A DNA stretch of 64,000 bases. It comes from Thermohalobaculum xanthum. Its GTDB lineage: Bacteria > Pseudomonadota > Alphaproteobacteria > Rhodobacterales > Rhodobacteraceae. A program made the translations under genes and the position numbers. The stretch covers positions 372,001-436,000 of the forward strand of contig NZ_JAEHHL010000001.1 of assembly GCF_016623495.1 (NCBI RefSeq), in the 5' to 3' direction. Positions 28,455 through 37,115 of this stretch are shown here, in pieces. Under the pieces are notes generated by a model, which was not told the origin of the DNA, did not search any database, and was given only the letters and a program-made list of their open reading frames with translations. How positions within the stretch are numbered: position 1 is the stretch's first letter; every line of letters starts with the position of its first letter.

Positions 28455-29240
28455 TCAGAGCGCCGTCCAGCCGCCGTCGACCGAGATGGTGGTGCCGGTG
28501 ATCTGGGCCGCGTCCTCCGAGCACAGGAACGCCACGGTGCCGCCGATCTGGTCGGTCGTCGCGAACTGGCGCGAGGGTTGGCGCGCGAGCATCACCTCGC
28601 GGATCACGGTCTCGCGGTCCATGTTGTGGGTCTTCATCTGGTCGGGGATCTGAGCCTCGACCAGCGGGGTCAGGACGTAGCCCGGGCAGATCGCGTTGCA
28701 GGTGATGCCCTCGCCGGCGGTCTCGAGCGCCGTGACCTTCGAAAGGCCGACGACGCCATGCTTGGCCGCGACATAGGCCGACTTGAAGGGCGAGGCAGTG
28801 AGGCCATGGGCCGAGGCAATGTTGACGATGCGGCCCCAGCCGGCCGCGCGCATCATCGGAAGGGCGGCAGCCGAGGTATGGAAGGCCGAGTTGAGATTGA
28901 TCGCGATGATCGCGTCCCACTTCTCGGGGGGGAAGTCCTCGATCCGCTCGACATGCTGGATGCCGGCGTTGTTGACCAGGATGTCGACCGAGCCAAAGCG
29001 CGCCTTGGCCTTCTCGACCAGCGCGCGGCAGTCATCTCCGCTGGACATGTCGGCGGCGACGTAGGTGACCTCCGAGCCAGTGTCCGTGGCGATCTGGGCG
29101 GCGAGCTGGTGGTCTTCCGGCCGGTCGGTGAACGAGTTGATCACGACCTTCGCGCCGCGCTCTGCCAGGACCTGGGCAATCCCCAGCCCGATGCCGGAAT
29201 TCGATCCGGTGACCACCGCGACCTTGCCGTTGAGCGTCAT
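28455..29240 (-). CDS. bdhA: 3-Hydroxybutyrate dehydrogenase
   Basis: 261 aa short-chain dehydrogenase that oxidises 3-hydroxybutyrate to acetoacetate in polyhydroxybutyrate breakdown. The NAD-binding TGSNSGIG is at 11-18, NNAG at 90-93, and the catalytic S143, Y156 and K160 are in the expected order. The specificity region (HGLTASPFKSAYVAAKHGVVGLSKV) and C-terminal TTISVDGGWTAL match BdhA. The ATG at 29240 has AAGGGG eight bases upstream; an ATG at 29246 is too close to it. A TTGC-N3-GCAA operator-like site lies about 83 bp upstream. Confidence 0.9.
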   Translation of the reverse strand: MTLNGKVAVVTGSNSGIGLGIAQVLAERGAKVVINSFTDRPEDHQLAAQIATDTGSEVTYVAADMSSGDDCRALVEKAKARFGSVDILVNNAGIQHVERIEDFPPEKWDAIIAINLNSAFHTSAAALPMMRAAGWGRIVNIASAHGLTASPFKSAYVAAKHGVVGLSKVTALETAGEGITCNAICPGYVLTPLVEAQIPDQMKTHNMDRETVIREVMLARQPSRQFATTDQIGGTVAFLCSEDAAQITGTTISVDGGWTAL

Positions 29241-29322
29241 GTCCATTGCCCCTTTACCTTGGCTCGCCTTCCGGGCCACCCTGCCGGGCGGCCGCTGCTG
29301 AGATGCGGCGGCCAGCATAATG

Positions 29323-29333
29323 TTGCAATGCAA
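29323..29333. promoter_or_regulatory. TTGC-N3-GCAA site, PhaR/PhbF-like operator
   Basis: TTGCAATGCAA fits the TTGC-N3-GCAA element that I recall as the target of PhaR/PhbF-type polyhydroxybutyrate regulators. It lies upstream of bdhA, a polyhydroxybutyrate catabolic gene, which makes the assignment plausible. No phaR gene is in the window. Confidence 0.45.
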
Positions 29334-29396
29334 AAATGCGAGAGTGAATTCCCGGGATGACCGAGGCGAGCAGCGCGGCGGGCAGGACGCAGAGCC

Positions 29397-29424
29397 AAAA
29401 AAAAGCGCCCCACGAAGGGGGCGC
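29397..29424 (-). terminator. Rho-independent terminator of the predicted sRNA
   Basis: A perfect 7-bp GC stem (GCGCCCC/GGGGCGC; 29405-29411 with 29418-29424) and 6-nt loop are followed on the minus strand by eight T residues (29404-29397). There is no minus-strand protein gene immediately upstream to explain it. Confidence 0.85.
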
Positions 29425-29473
29425 GTCAGGTGTTGAGGCAGGTTTCATACAGGCAAGAAACCTATCGAGCAGT
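29397..29473 (-). ncRNA. Predicted small RNA (about 77 nt)
   Basis: On the minus strand a sigma-70-like promoter (TTGCCG at 29508-29503, 17-bp spacer, TATCTT at 29485-29480) is followed by an expected start near 29473. A 7-bp hairpin follows (AGGTTTC/GAAACCT; 29463-29457 with 29446-29440), then a 15-nt unpaired stretch and a strong terminator. No convincing ORF fits between start and terminator. It sits between bdhA and the second yejA-like gene, on the opposite strand from the latter and about 60 bp from its start codon. It matches no sRNA family I recognise. Targets are unknown. Confidence 0.65.
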
Positions 29474-29479
29474 GAGATC

Positions 29480-29508
29480 AAGATACGCAAAGTTACCCGT
29501 TTCGGCAA
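29480..29508 (-). promoter_or_regulatory. Promoter of the predicted sRNA
   Basis: Minus-strand TTGCCG, 17-bp spacer and TATCTT, one of the best sigma-70 matches in the window. Transcription would start near 29473 and stop at the terminator ending 29397. Confidence 0.65.
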
Positions 29509-29530
29509 GGGGGTTTTCGCGGCAGATTCA

Positions 29531-31351
29531 GTGACAGTTGTAAGACACGCTGCCATCGCGCTTTTCACGGTTCTTGCCATAACGGTCCAAGCCCCCCGCG
29601 CAGGGGCTGGCGAGGGGGAATCCCATGGTATCGCGATGCACGGTGAACCAGAATTATCTCAGGGCTTTACGGCTCTTCCTTACACCAATTTTGAAGCTCG
29701 TTCCGGGGGGCGTGCGACCTTCGGAGAGATCGGTGGTTTCGACAGTCTGAACCCGTTCATCCTGAAGGGCCGGGCGCCTTGGGCGGTGTCGCCGCACATG
29801 GTCGAGTCGCTCATGGCGCGCAGTTATGACGAACCCTTTACGCTTTATGGGCTGCTTGCCGAGACAATCGAAACGCCGCCGGACCGGTCGTGGGTGGCGT
29901 TCACGCTGCGCGAGGGCGCCCGATTCTCCGACGGCAGCGAGGTCACGGTCGAGGACGTGATCTGGTCATTCGAGACGCTGGGGCGCGAGGGGCATCCGCG
30001 CTACCGCAATGCATGGGACGCGGTCTCGGATATCCGAAAGACGGGGCCGCGATCGCTGCGCATCGACTTCTCGGAGCCGAACCGCGAACTGCCGCTGATC
30101 CTCGGCCTGCGCCCGGTCCTGAAGCGAGAGCAGTGGGAGAATCGCGCCGATGGCCGGGGATTCGCCGAGTCCGGGCTGGAGCCTGTCATCGGCTCGGGGC
30201 CCTATGTCATCGCCGATTTCGAGCCTGGCCGCTATATCACCTTCCGTCGCGACCCCGACTGGTGGGGCGCGGACCTCGCGGTGAACCGCGGCCTGAACAA
30301 TTTCGACGAGATCCGCTACGAGTTCTTCCGCAATGCCGATGCGCTCTGGCAGGCGGTGCAGACCGGAGCGGTGGATTTCTTTGCCGATTCGGACCCGGTC
30401 CGCTGGGCTGAGGGGTATGACTTTCCGGCCGCGGCGCAGGGCAAGCTGCGCCGCGCGGAAATCGAGCACGGCCGGCCCACGGGCATGGAGGGCTTCGTGT
30501 TCAACACGCGCCGCGCGCCGCTGGACGACCGGCGGGTGCGCGAGGCGCTGGCGCTGGCGTTCGACTGGGAGTGGATGAACGAGCGCCTCTACCGCGGCCA
30601 GTTGCGGCGCATCCGGTCCTATTTCGACAACTCGGTTCTGGGGTTCGAGGGGCGTGCGGAGGGGCACGAGCGCGCGATTCTCGAGCCCTTCGCCGCAAGC
30701 CTGCCAGAGGGGACGCTCGACGAGGGCTGGCGGCCGCCGGTCTCGGACGGGACCGGCCGCGACCGGCGCAACCTGAGGCGCGCGGCGCGGCTGCTGGACG
30801 AGGCGGGATGGACCGTCAGCAACGGCCAACGCCGCGGACCCGGTGGCGAGGCGCTGACGCTCGAGGCGCTCGTCCTGTCGACCGAGGACGAGACGCTGGC
30901 AAGCCTCTGGGCGCAGGCGCTGGCGCGGCTGGGCGTGACGTTGAGCGTGCGGCGCGTCGATGCCGCGCAATACCAGCTGCGGCGCCAGGAATATGACTAC
31001 GACATCGTGACGAACCGGTGGTCGATGTCGCTGAGCCCGGGGACCGAGCAGCGCCTCTATTTCGGCGCCGCGGGGCGCGACGCGCCGGGCACGCGCAACT
31101 ACATGGGCGTCGCGGACCCCGCGGTCGAGGCCGCAATCGACGCGATGCTTGCCGCCGAGGAAGAGGCCGATTTCCGTGCCGCCGTGCGCGCGCTCGACCG
31201 GGTTCTGAGCGCGGGCATCTACGTCGTGCCATTCGGAGTGCTGCCTTCCGACCGGATCGCCCATTCGTCCGCGATGCACCGGCCCGAGCGCGCGCCGCTC
31301 TATGGCTGGTGGGGATGGTGGGCGGGGCCCGCGACCTGGTGGCGCGAATGA
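29531..31351 (+). CDS. Second YejA-like extracellular solute-binding protein
   Basis: 606 aa, solute-binding protein family 5. From the GTG at 29531 the product begins with a short basic n-region and a hydrophobic signal peptide ending QAPRAGAG. Mature landmarks match Yej[43 protein letters not shown] and the EGFVFNTRR strand. The reading frame stays open upstream to 29357, but that stretch contains the antisense sRNA and terminator, so I do not regard it as coding. No permease or ATPase gene is adjacent; it may feed YejBEF at 3-7 kb. Its stop overlaps the recQ start (ATGA). Confidence 0.82.
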   Translation: MTVVRHAAIALFTVLAITVQAPRAGAGEGESHGIAMHGEPELSQGFTALPYTNFEARSGGRATFGEIGGFDSLNPFILKGRAPWAVSPHMVESLMARSYDEPFTLYGLLAETIETPPDRSWVAFTLREGARFSDGSEVTVEDVIWSFETLGREGHPRYRNAWDAVSDIRKTGPRSLRIDFSEPNRELPLILGLRPVLKREQWENRADGRGFAESGLEPVIGSGPYVIADFEPGRYITFRRDPDWWGADLAVNRGLNNFDEIRYEFFRNADALWQAVQTGAVDFFADSDPVRWAEGYDFPAAAQGKLRRAEIEHGRPTGMEGFVFNTRRAPLDDRRVREALALAFDWEWMNERLYRGQLRRIRSYFDNSVLGFEGRAEGHERAILEPFAASLPEGTLDEGWRPPVSDGTGRDRRNLRRAARLLDEAGWTVSNGQRRGPGGEALTLEALVLSTEDETLASLWAQALARLGVTLSVRRVDAAQYQLRRQEYDYDIVTNRWSMSLSPGTEQRLYFGAAGRDAPGTRNYMGVADPAVEAAIDAMLAAEEEADFRAAVRALDRVLSAGIYVVPFGVLPSDRIAHSSAMHRPERAPLYGWWGWWAGPATWWRE

Positions 31352-33165
31352 CGGCCGCGGCAGCTGCACCCGGCACGGCTGAATCCGAGGCGCTGGCGCG
31401 GGTCTTCGGCTTTCACGGCTACCGGCCGGGCCAGGCCGAGATCGTCGAGGCAATGCTGGCGGGCGACGACGTGCTGGCCATCATGCCGACGGGTGGCGGC
31501 AAGTCGCTGTGCTACCAGTTGCCGGCTCTGGTCCGGGGTGGGTTGACCGTGGTGGTCTCGCCGCTCATCGCGCTGATGGAGGACCAGGTCGCGGCGCTGC
31601 GGGCGAACGGCGTCACCGCGGCGGCCTTGTCGTCCGCCACCGGCGCCGACGAGCGGGCATGGATCCTGGACGCCGCGCGCGAGGAGCGGCTTCGGCTGCT
31701 CTATGTCGCGCCCGAGCGCCTGGCGTCCGGGCGCTTCTGCGACTGGCTCGGCGGCTTGGGCGTCACCCGCCTCGCGGTCGACGAGGCGCATTGCATCAGC
31801 CAGTGGGGGCATGATTTCCGGCCCGACTACCTTCGGCTGGGGGATCTCGCGTCGCGGCTGGCCGTGCCGGTTGGCGCCTTCACCGCGACTGCCGACGAGG
31901 AGACCCGCGCCGAGATCGTCCGGCGGCTGTTCGACGGGCGTGCGCCCCAGCAGTTCATTCGCGGCTTCGACCGGCCCAACCTGTTCCTCGCCTTCCAGCC
32001 CAAGGCGAGCCCCCGTCGCCAGGTGCTGGACTTCGTCACCGCGCGTCGTGGCCAGTCCGGGATCGTCTATTGCGCGACCCGCGACCGGGCCGAGGCGATG
32101 GCCGAGGCGCTGCGCGGCGCCGGTTGCCAGGCGCAGGCCTATCACGCGGGGCTGGAGGCCGAGGAGCGCAGCCGGCGGCAGACGCTCTTCACCCGCGGCG
32201 ACGGCGTGGTGATGGCGGCGACCGTGGCCTTCGGCATGGGTGTCGACAAGCCGGACGTGCGGTTCGTGGTGCAGGCCGACCTGCCGAAATCGATCGAGGC
32301 CTATTACCAGGAGATCGGCCGCGCCGGCCGCGACGGGTTGCCGGCGGACACGCTGACGCTTTACGGCGCGGACGACATCCGGCTGGCGCGCGCGCGGATC
32401 GACGAGGGCGACGCGCCGCCCGAGCGCAAGCGCGCCGATCATGCGCGGCTTTCGGCCTTGCTGTCGCTGGCAGAGGCGCCGCGCTGCCGCCGCCAGACCC
32501 TGCTCGCCTATTTCGGCGAGAGCGATGCCGAACCTTGCGGCAACTGCGACCTGTGCCGCGAGCCGCCCGAGCGGATCGACGGCACCGAGATCGCGCAGAT
32601 GGCACTGTCGGCCATGCTGCGCACCGGCGAGGGGTTCGGTGCCGGTCATGTCGTCTCGGTCCTGCGCGGCGAGAGCGACGAGCGTATCGAGCGTCTGGGC
32701 CACGACCAGATCCGCACCTTCGGAGTCGGCGCAGCCCATGCACGCAGCGACTGGCAGGCCTGGCTCCGCCAGATGCTGGCATTGGGCCTCTGTGGCATCG
32801 ACGGCAGCCGTGGCGGCGCCTGGAGCGTCACAGACGCGGGCTGGGAGGTGCTCAGGGGCGGACGGACCGTCGAGCTGAGGCGGGAGACGCCGCGCCGGCT
32901 TGAACGCAGGCGTGCCGCGGCCGTCGCGCCCGACATGGCGCCCGAGGATGCCGAGCTGCTGGCCGCCCTGAAAGCGCGCCGCGCCGAGATCGCCCGCGCC
33001 GCCAATGTGCCGGCCTATGTGGTGTTCTCGGATCGAAGCCTCGTCGAGATGGCGCAGAACCGGCCCGCGACGGCCGAGGCGATGGCGGACGTCCATGGCG
33101 TTGGAGCGGCCAAGCTCGAGCGCTATGGCGACACTTTCCTCGAGGTGATCCGAGCGGCCGGCTAG
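31348..33165 (+). CDS. recQ: ATP-dependent DNA helicase RecQ
   Basis: 605 aa, 3'-5' helicase for recombination and fork repair. Domains in order: RecA-like core with Walker A MPTGGGKS (46-53) and DEAH box (145-148); second core lobe with QEIGRAGRDG (321-330); zinc-binding subdomain with C380, C397, C400 and C403; winged-helix RQC; C-terminal HRDC (about 530-605, ending GAAKLERYGDTFLEVI). All elements are present. The ATG overlaps the stop of the upstream solute-binding protein gene by four bases, an odd pairing that implies translational coupling. The ORF can be read upstream to 31018, but that part lies within the upstream gene. Confidence 0.95.
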   Translation: MTAAAAAPGTAESEALARVFGFHGYRPGQAEIVEAMLAGDDVLAIMPTGGGKSLCYQLPALVRGGLTVVVSPLIALMEDQVAALRANGVTAAALSSATGADERAWILDAAREERLRLLYVAPERLASGRFCDWLGGLGVTRLAVDEAHCISQWGHDFRPDYLRLGDLASRLAVPVGAFTATADEETRAEIVRRLFDGRAPQQFIRGFDRPNLFLAFQPKASPRRQVLDFVTARRGQSGIVYCATRDRAEAMAEALRGAGCQAQAYHAGLEAEERSRRQTLFTRGDGVVMAATVAFGMGVDKPDVRFVVQADLPKSIEAYYQEIGRAGRDGLPADTLTLYGADDIRLARARIDEGDAPPERKRADHARLSALLSLAEAPRCRRQTLLAYFGESDAEPCGNCDLCREPPERIDGTEIAQMALSAMLRTGEGFGAGHVVSVLRGESDERIERLGHDQIRTFGVGAAHARSDWQAWLRQMLALGLCGIDGSRGGAWSVTDAGWEVLRGGRTVELRRETPRRLERRRAAAVAPDMAPEDAELLAALKARRAEIARAANVPAYVVFSDRSLVEMAQNRPATAEAMADVHGVGAAKLERYGDTFLEVIRAAG

Positions 33166-33166
33166 C

Positions 33167-33817
33167 TCAGAGCACGCAGCCCGTGCGCGCCGCGCGCGCA
33201 TAGACCACCAGTTCGGGCCGCGCGGCGCGGTCCCCGGCGAGATAATCGTCGATCAGCGCCGATGCCCGCCCAGGCGCGCGGTCATGCCAATGGCCGAGAC
33301 CGTGGAGCGCGGCTTCCTGGCAGGCGGCATGGGGCAGGGCGAGGATCGCCCCCATCGCCTCGATCATCGCCGCGTCGAGGGCCTCGGCCTCGGCGGGAAA
33401 ACCGGGGGGGTCGATCCAGATGAGATCGAAGAACATGTAGGCCGTGAGCGCGAGCGGGCCGCCATCCTCGGAACGATGGCCGAGCGACTGCGGACAGCGC
33501 GGCGCGATGACCTCGGAGAAGAGGGGGACAAGCCCTGCGGCGATCGCGATACGCGTGTCCTGCGTGACCCCGGGCGCGCCGATGCAGCGGAACATCAGGG
33601 GCTCGGACGAATCGAAGATCCAGCGCAGTCCGGCAGCGACCGACAGATCGTCATACGGGGCCATGTGCGCACCGGGCGCGTCGAGCAGCCAGGCCAGGTG
33701 ATCCGCGAACTCGGCCTCGGTTGCGTGCGGCGGGTCGATGTCCGGCGTGAAGAAATAATCGTCGACCGTGGCCGGGCGCGTGAGGATCGCCATCAGCCAC
33801 TCGTCATGCGCCTGCAT
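33167..33817 (-). CDS. Hypothetical protein
   Basis: 216 aa. I do not recognise a family. It is acidic and largely helical by composition, without signal peptide or membrane helix. Features worth noting are an aromatic N-terminal stretch (VDDYFFTPDIDPPHATEAEFADHLAWLL), a central SLGHRSEDGGPLALTAYMFFDLIWIDPP segment, and a His-rich C-terminal ALHGLGHWHDRAP (about 172-184) that could bind metal but may only resemble a HEAT-like helix pair. Codon use and GC match the neighbours, and it ends one base from the recQ stop, so it is likely a real gene. The ATG at 33817 is the first of two close candidates. Confidence 0.6.
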   Translation of the reverse strand: MQAHDEWLMAILTRPATVDDYFFTPDIDPPHATEAEFADHLAWLLDAPGAHMAPYDDLSVAAGLRWIFDSSEPLMFRCIGAPGVTQDTRIAIAAGLVPLFSEVIAPRCPQSLGHRSEDGGPLALTAYMFFDLIWIDPPGFPAEAEALDAAMIEAMGAILALPHAACQEAALHGLGHWHDRAPGRASALIDDYLAGDRAARPELVVYARAARTGCVL

Positions 33818-33897
33818 CGTCTCACGCCTCGTTGACTTCGATTTCAGCCGTCCGGCTGGTAACGCTCTGGCCTGCCGCTATTTGCCGGGAGCTTAGC

Positions 33898-35268
33898 ATG
33901 ACCTTCGATACCGCGCTCGCACTGGGTGCGACGGCGCTTGTGCTGGCCGCCTCGTTCGCCGCGTCGCGCCGCGCGGCAACCCCCGACGGGTTCTTTCGCG
34001 GGACCGGCGTCGATGGCCGTGCGCCGGGCCTCGGGACGCTTGTGCTGAGCCAGGTGACGACCTGGATCTTCGCCCGGTCGCTGCTGACCGCGGCCGTGCT
34101 GGCGTTTCACTATGGCGTGGCCGGCGCGCTGGCCTACACGGCCTATTATCTGAGCTTTTTTACGGGCGGGCTGGTGATCGACCGGCTGCGCGCGGCCGAA
34201 GGGTCCGGCTCGATCCACGAGTTCCTGCGCGCGCGCTTCGGCGCGGCGGGCACCACCTGCTTCAACATCGTCGTCGCGGCGCGTCTGTTGTCCGAGGTCT
34301 TCGCGAACCTTCTCGTGGTCGGGCTCGTTTTTGGCGGGACGGGTAGCCTGGGCTACTGGGGCGCGATCACGGCGATCTCGGTGCTCACGCTGGCCTATTC
34401 GATGATGGGCGGGCTCTCGGCATCGCTGCGAACGGACGTCGTGCAGATGCTGGTCTTCCTGGGGCTTCTCGCCGCCGTCTGGCTGGCCGTGGCGGCGCTT
34501 CCGCAGGTGAATGCCGGCGATCTGGCGACGCCTGCGCGCATCGACCAGGGGCCGGGCTGGGTCCTGCTCGTGGTCGCGCTCCTGCAGGTGATCAGCTATC
34601 CGCTGCACGACCCGGTGATGACGGACCGAGGCTTCATCGCCGACCGTGAGACCACGCGGCGAAGCTTCTGGCTGGCGGGGCTCCTCGGCATGGGCTCGAT
34701 CTTCGCCTTCGCGATGCTGGGGGTTGTGGCGGCCCATCATGCCGGCGGTGCGACCGATTTCCAGCAGGCACTGGCGGGCCTTCTGGGGGCCCCGCTGATG
34801 GTGCTCGTCAACCTGGCGCTCATCGTCTCGGCCGTGTCGACGATGGACTCGACGCTGTCGAGCGCGGCCAAGCTCGCGGTCGTCGACATGGGGCTCGCGC
34901 GGGCAACGCTGGCGAACGGGCGGGTTGCCATGGCGTCGTGCATGGCCGGTGGGCTCGGGTTTCTCGCGCTGGGTTGGGACGAGCTCTACACCGCGGTCGC
35001 GGTCTCGGGGACCGCCTCGATGTTCCTTGCGCCGGTCGCGGTGGTGTCGATCCTCGGCCGGCGCGAGGTGGCGCGCTGGGCCTATTTGGCGGCATTCCTC
35101 GCGGCCGTGGCGGGCGCGGCGGCTTACGGGGTCGAGAGCGAGGGCGGCATGCGGATCGTGGGCGATCTGACGGGGCTCGAGCACAAGTACTCGAAGCTGC
35201 TGGCGATCTGCGTGGCGGTGCTGGCCGTCGGCTTCGGCGCCTTCGCTCTGGGATTGAAGAGGCGCTGA
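33898..35268 (+). CDS. Sodium:solute symporter family protein
   Basis: 456 aa, about 12-13 membrane helices, SSS (SLC5) family. Visible are the first-helix region (LALGATALVLAASFAAS), the loop TPDGFFRGTG, the TLAYSMMGGLSASLRTDVVQM segment corresponding to the family motif YTxxGGLxAVxxTDxxQ, and AVSTMDSTLSSAAKLAVVDMG corresponding to the sodium-site region in helix 8. A GGGAG site precedes the ATG at 33898; the frame is open upstream to 33832 but lacks one. Substrate unknown. Single gene, convergent with DUF502. Confidence 0.85.
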   Translation: MTFDTALALGATALVLAASFAASRRAATPDGFFRGTGVDGRAPGLGTLVLSQVTTWIFARSLLTAAVLAFHYGVAGALAYTAYYLSFFTGGLVIDRLRAAEGSGSIHEFLRARFGAAGTTCFNIVVAARLLSEVFANLLVVGLVFGGTGSLGYWGAITAISVLTLAYSMMGGLSASLRTDVVQMLVFLGLLAAVWLAVAALPQVNAGDLATPARIDQGPGWVLLVVALLQVISYPLHDPVMTDRGFIADRETTRRSFWLAGLLGMGSIFAFAMLGVVAAHHAGGATDFQQALAGLLGAPLMVLVNLALIVSAVSTMDSTLSSAAKLAVVDMGLARATLANGRVAMASCMAGGLGFLALGWDELYTAVAVSGTASMFLAPVAVVSILGRREVARWAYLAAFLAAVAGAAAYGVESEGGMRIVGDLTGLEHKYSKLLAICVAVLAVGFGAFALGLKRR

Positions 35269-35297
35269 GCCCCCGGCCGTGCGATGTGCGGGCGGCG

Positions 35298-36065
35298 TCA
35301 GCTCTTCTTGTCGTTGCTCATGTCGGCGCCCGCGACGCGGGCGAGCTGTTCCTTGCGGCGCGCGATGCGGGCCTGCTCGGCTGCCACCTCCTCGTGCGAG
35401 GGCGGGCTCACGAGACCGGCCGAGATGATCAGCTTGGCTGCCTCCTCGATCGTCATGTCGAGAAGAACGACATCGCTCTTCGGCACAAAGAGCAGGAAGC
35501 CCGAGGTCGGGTTGGGCGTGGTCGGCAGGAATACCGACACCATCTCGCCCGAGTTCGAGCGCTTGAGGATCTCGCCCTTCGTGTCCGTCGAGATGAACGC
35601 GATCGCCCAGAGGCCCCTGCGGGGATACTCGATCAGGCAGGCCTGGCGGAAGGACGTCTTGGACTGGCTCAGCACCGTCTCGACGAGCTGCTTGAGCGCG
35701 TTGTAGATCGACCGGACGATGGGCATTCGGTCGACGAAATCCTCGCCCAGCCGGATCAGCTGCTTGCCGAAGACCTTCTTGGCGAAGTAGCCGACGACCG
35801 TGGTGAAGATCAGGAAGACGATCAGCCCGTAGCCGGGGATGTCTGCGTCGATATAGGTGCGGGGGTTGTAGGGGGCCGGGACAAGGGGCAGGACCTGGCC
35901 GTCGACGAAGGTGATGAACGCCCAGGTCAGATAGAGCGTCACGACCACCGGGACCACGACGATCAGGCCGGTGAGGAAATTCGCCCTCAGGCGATGTCCC
36001 ATCGAAACGCGGCGCCGCCGGGAGGTCCGGATCTTGCGTCCACCGTTTCCGTTTCCATTGGCCAT
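35298..36065 (-). CDS. DUF502 family membrane protein
   Basis: 255 aa. A basic N-terminus (RKIRTSRRRR) is followed by two membrane helices (about 30-52 and 77-97). A cytoplasmic or periplasmic domain follows with GKQLIRLGEDFVDRMPIVRSIYNALKQLVETV and FLPTTPNPTSGFLLFVPKSDVVLLDMTIEEAAKLIISAG, both diagnostic of DUF502. A charged tail (ARIARRKEQLARV) ends the protein. Plant COV proteins belong to the same family; bacterial function is unknown. Monocistronic. Confidence 0.88.
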   Translation of the reverse strand: MANGNGNGGRKIRTSRRRRVSMGHRLRANFLTGLIVVVPVVVTLYLTWAFITFVDGQVLPLVPAPYNPRTYIDADIPGYGLIVFLIFTTVVGYFAKKVFGKQLIRLGEDFVDRMPIVRSIYNALKQLVETVLSQSKTSFRQACLIEYPRRGLWAIAFISTDTKGEILKRSNSGEMVSVFLPTTPNPTSGFLLFVPKSDVVLLDMTIEEAAKLIISAGLVSPPSHEEVAAEQARIARRKEQLARVAGADMSNDKKS

Positions 36066-36154
36066 CGCCTGCCGCTCCCCGTCACTCGCGCCAAAGACTT
36101 AGTGGCATGGCGCGCGCTCCGCAATGGCGCTCGCATGGGCGGCGGCAGGGGGGC

Positions 36155-37102
36155 TCAGTAACCCAGCGCGCGGTCGACGACGTTGGTGAAGGGCTCGCCC
36201 CGTTCGCCCCGCGCGATCTGGCGCACAAGCGATTCCGAGGCCGTCTCGGGCCGTGTCGCCGACGCGATATGCGGGGTGACCGTCACCCGCGGGTGGCCCC
36301 AGTACCGATGGCCCGCGGGCAAGGGCTCGATATCGAACACATCCATGGTGGCATGGCGCAGGCGGCCGGCATCGAGCGCCGCGAGCAGGGCGTCGTGGTC
36401 GATCAGCGGGCCGCGACCCGCGTTCACGATGCAGGCGCCTTGCGGCAGCATGGCGATGCGGTGCGCGTCGAGGAGCCGGGTGGTGTCCGGCGTGAGCGGG
36501 AGAAGAAGGACGAGGATCTCGGCCTCGGCAAGAACACGTTCAAGGCCCTCTTCGCCGGCAAGGCAGCGCACACCCGGGACGCTCTTTTCGCTGCGCGACC
36601 AGCCGCTGACGCGGAAATCGTTGGCCGCAAGCCGCTCGGCGCAGGCGGTGCCGAGGGTGCCGAGGCCGAGCACGCCGACATGCCGATCGCGAGCCAGCGG
36701 CGGGTAGCCGACGCCCCACTCACCGGCGAAGTTGCCCTCGATATACTGATCGATATCTAGGTGATGGCGCATCACGTGGCCGACGACATAGTCGATCATG
36801 CCGAGCGTCAGCCCGTCCTCGACCATGCGCACGAGTGGCACGTCAGCGGGCAGGGGCAGCTTGAGGATGTTCTCGACGCCCGCCCAGAGGCTCAGGATCG
36901 CCTTGAGGTTCGTGAAGGGCGCGAAGTCGCTCACCGGGCCGCTGCCGGCAAAGACCAGGTAGTCGACCTCGGCGGGATCGACCTCGGCGAGATCCATGCA
37001 CAGGCGGATCTCGACGCCCGCCTCGCGGGCTGCGCGGGCGATGTGGCGCTCGTAGGCAGCGCGGTCTGCGGGCTTGCCCGCGTAGAGGACGAGAGGGGCC
37101 AT
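36155..37102 (-). CDS. ghrA: Glyoxylate/hydroxypyruvate reductase A-like D-2-hydroxyacid dehydrogenase
   Basis: 315 aa. NAD(P)-binding GLGTLGTACAERLAANDFRVSGWSR, catalytic region VNAGRGPLIDHDALLAALDAGRL (Arg and Glu side) and TPHIASATRPETASESL (His general acid) are in place. The short N-terminal substrate domain and the sequence GMIDYVVGHVMRHH point to the GhrA subfamily, which reduces glyoxylate and hydroxypyruvate. The gene starts 13 bp after rodA, so it may be read from the mre operon, although function does not suggest a link. Confidence 0.85.
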   Translation of the reverse strand: MAPLVLYAGKPADRAAYERHIARAAREAGVEIRLCMDLAEVDPAEVDYLVFAGSGPVSDFAPFTNLKAILSLWAGVENILKLPLPADVPLVRMVEDGLTLGMIDYVVGHVMRHHLDIDQYIEGNFAGEWGVGYPPLARDRHVGVLGLGTLGTACAERLAANDFRVSGWSRSEKSVPGVRCLAGEEGLERVLAEAEILVLLLPLTPDTTRLLDAHRIAMLPQGACIVNAGRGPLIDHDALLAALDAGRLRHATMDVFDIEPLPAGHRYWGHPRVTVTPHIASATRPETASESLVRQIARGERGEPFTNVVDRALGY

Positions 37103-37115
37103 CGAGCGGACCTCG

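Noticed and set aside
29357-29530. N-terminal extension of the second yejA-like gene
   Set aside because: The stretch contains a T-tract terminator and promoter on the other strand, and puts an implausible 58 residues before the signal peptide. GTG at 29531 fits.
29254-29580. Minus-strand 108-codon ORF spanning the sRNA
   Set aside because: It reads through the terminator and its T-run into the bdhA leader and has no recognised motif. A non-coding RNA explains the signals better.
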